The notes under the pieces: model-generated
What the model was told of the DNA's origin: nothing
Seen by the model: only the letters and a program-made list of their open reading frames with translations
The model's database searches: none
Origin: Actinomycetota bacterium
GTDB taxonomy: Bacteria; Actinomycetota; Acidimicrobiia; Spongiisociales; ZC4RG35
Direction of reading: 5' to 3'
Assembly: GCA_003242515.1 (NCBI GenBank)
Contig: QGUS01000088.1
Location: 1 to 6,932 of the forward strand
DNA: 6,932 bases
Program-made: the position numbers and the translations under genes
Shown here: positions 5,362 to 6,932 of the stretch, one piece after another
Numbering within the stretch: position 1 is the stretch's first letter
Layout: every line of letters begins with the position of its first letter

Positions 5362-6932
5362 CGCGGCCTCCTCGCCCAGCTCCACACGGGCCCGGAACGG
5401 GTCCGCACCCGCCTCTCCCCTGAGATCCACGTAGATCTTCAGCTTCGGCTCGGTACCGGACGGCCTGGCCAGCGCCCGGCCCCGGTCACCGAACACCAGT
5501 TCGATGAGGTCCTGGTTGCCCAGCCAGAAGGGCCGGCTCTCGGCCCCGGTGCGGTAGTCGTTGACCCGGGTCACCTCGAGGCCCGCCACCTCCGCCGGCG
5601 GGTCGGCGGCCAGGGCCGCCACGGCCTCCCGGAGGGACTTCACGCCCTCGGGACCTGCCCTGGTCACCGACTGCTGGGTGCTCACCCAGACGCCGAGCTC
5701 CGACCACAGCTCGGCGAGACGGTCCCAGAGGGTGGCGCCCCGGCGGCGCAGTGTCTCGGCGAGGTCGCAGAGGACCAGGGCGGCCGACATGCCGTCCTTG
5801 TCCCGCACCACCCGGCCGACGCTGTAGCCGAGGGCCTCCTCGTAGCCGAACACGAAGGTGCCCTCCCCCGACTCCTCCAGGTGCAGTGCGGCGTTGCAGA
5901 TCCACTTGAAGCCCGTCAGGGTCGACTCGTGGCGCGCTCCCCTGGCCGCGGCGAGCGACGCCATCATCGGGCTGGAGACGATCGAGCTGATGGTGATGGG
6001 CCGCTCGACCGTCGTGTTGGACAGCACGAAGTCGCCCAGCAGGACCCCGAGCTCGTTGCCGGTGAAGGTGCGCCACTCCCCCGCCAGGGGCGCCGCCGCG
6101 GCGAGGCGGTCGGCGTCGGGGTCGTTGGCGATCACCAGGTCGGCGTCGACGTTGCGGGCCCGCTCCAGTGCCAGGTCGAGCACGCCCGGCTCCTCCGGGT
6201 TGGGGAACTTCACTGTGGGGAACCGGCCGTCCGGCTCGAACTGCTCCGGGACCGGGAGCATTCCCGTGTGCCCGGCGGCGGCCAGCAGGGCCGACACCTT
6301 CGCACCTCCCACGCCGTGGACGGGCGTGTAGACGATGCGGAGGTCCGAGGCGACGGGCTGCGGTCTCGCGGCCTCGACCTCGGCCCGGTAGCGCTCGAAG
6401 ACGTCCTCGGGGGCCACGCTGAACAGCTCCGACGACTCGGGCTCCTCCAAGCGGGGGACCCGGTTGGCCGGGGGCGCCGCCGCGATCCGCTCGGCGATCT
6501 CGACGTCGACCGGCGGGATGATCTGGGCGGCATTGGCGCCGTACACCTTGTACCCGTTGTCCTGGGGCGGGTTGTGGGAGGCGGTCACCACGACCGCGGC
6601 CGCCGCACCCAGAACCTTCGCCGCATAGGCCCCGAGCGGGGTCGGCGTCGGGGTCGGGAAGAAGACGACGGGGATGCCGGCTGCCACCAGCACGCCCGCG
6701 GTGTCGCGGGCGAACGTGGCCGAGGTGGGGCGGGCGTCGTAGGCGACCACGACCGGCTTGCCACCGGTGTCACCCAGGTAGCCGGCCAGGCCTGCGGTGG
6801 TCCGGATGACCGTGGCGCGGTTCATGCGGGCGGGGCCGGGCCCGACCTCGCCCCGGATCCCGGCGGGGCCCAAGGTGAGGGGGTCGCCGAACACCGGTGC
6901 GAGTGCCCCGGGGTCCCCCGCCTCCATCAACG
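5326..6932 (-). CDS. phosphoglucomutase/phosphomannomutase family enzyme, N-terminus cut by window edge
   Basis: At least 534 residues are present. The frame is open to the right edge, and family members usually have some 20-30 more residues before the GPAGIRG segment, so the true start probably lies outside. The enzyme interconverts hexose 1- and 6-phosphates through a phosphoserine and a bisphosphate intermediate, feeding glycogen, trehalose or envelope polysaccharide synthesis. All four active-site elements are visible, numbered from the first codon in the window: phosphoserine loop TASHNP with Ser118, magnesium loop DPDADR (270-275), sugar-specificity loop GYEEALGY (362-369) and phosphate loop RPSGTEPKLKIY (489-500). 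The GYEEALG loop and overall size point to the PGM2/PmmB-type subgroup, but the glucose or mannose preference cannot be decided by eye. The first loop reads LGPAGIRG where FGTAGLRG is common. Its 3' end overlaps the small membrane protein gene. Confidence 0.95.
   Translation of the reverse strand, partial: LMEAGDPGALAPVFGDPLTLGPAGIRGEVGPGPARMNRATVIRTTAGLAGYLGDTGGKPVVVAYDARPTSATFARDTAGVLVAAGIPVVFFPTPTPTPLGAYAAKVLGAAAAVVVTASHNPPQDNGYKVYGANAAQIIPPVDVEIAERIAAAPPANRVPRLEEPESSELFSVAPEDVFERYRAEVEAARPQPVASDLRIVYTPVHGVGGAKVSALLAAAGHTGMLPVPEQFEPDGRFPTVKFPNPEEPGVLDLALERARNVDADLVIANDPDADRLAAAAPLAGEWRTFTGNELGVLLGDFVLSNTTVERPITISSIVSSPMMASLAAARGARHESTLTGFKWICNAALHLEESGEGTFVFGYEEALGYSVGRVVRDKDGMSAALVLCDLAETLRRRGATLWDRLAELWSELGVWVSTQQSVTRAGPEGVKSLREAVAALAADPPAEVAGLEVTRVNDYRTGAESRPFWLGNQDLIELVFGDRGRALARPSGTEPKLKIYVDLRGEAGADPFRARVELGEEAASVAAALAERIG

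Overview
The window is a gene-dense, very GC-rich stretch of ordinary bacterial chromosome. GTG starts, strong G/C third-position bias, possible leaderless starts, an Amidase_3 lipoprotein with a Thr/Ser linker ending in TTTTLPG, and a SURF1 gene together suggest an aerobic actinobacterium. The linker style resembles Acidimicrobiia. This placement is inference from style and gene content; no phylogenetic test was possible.

Layout. Positions 1-257 are the tail of an rRNA operon: perhaps the last bases of 23S rRNA, a spacer with a processing-type hairpin, a complete 5S rRNA (91-210) and an intrinsic terminator (220-257). Three genes follow on the + strand. They are a TPR protein with a basic Arg/Gly-rich N-terminus (276-1067), a short SSB-like OB-fold protein (1138-1491) and a SURF1 cytochrome oxidase assembly protein (1484-2272), which overlaps the SSB-like stop codon. 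A YbaK/aminoacyl-tRNA deacylase-like gene (2239-2721, - strand) converges on SURF1 and overlaps it. It is divergent from a class I SAM-dependent methyltransferase (2780-3514, +). The methyltransferase in turn converges, six bases apart, on a thioredoxin with a His/Asp-rich tail (3521-3943, -). After about 210 bases of intergenic DNA holding a palindrome and a GC-rich hairpin comes a secreted N-acetylmuramoyl-L-alanine amidase (4156-5148, -). It is divergent from a small two-helix membrane protein (5167-5361, +). That gene overlaps the 3' end of a phosphoglucomutase/phosphomannomutase (5326 to the right edge, -), whose N-terminus is cut off by the window.

The genes do not form one pathway. They cover translation (5S rRNA, a possible tRNA proofreading enzyme), respiration (SURF1), redox (thioredoxin), cell wall hydrolysis (amidase) and sugar-phosphate metabolism for envelope or glycogen precursors (mutase). 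I see no mobile element, CRISPR array, phage gene, toxin-antitoxin pair or defence system, and no convincing new multi-gene system. The points worth a second look are small. They are the TPR gene sitting directly behind the rRNA terminator, a YbaK-family protein with Asn where the catalytic Lys is expected, a tail-less SSB, the thioredoxin tail, and a set of starts that look leaderless.
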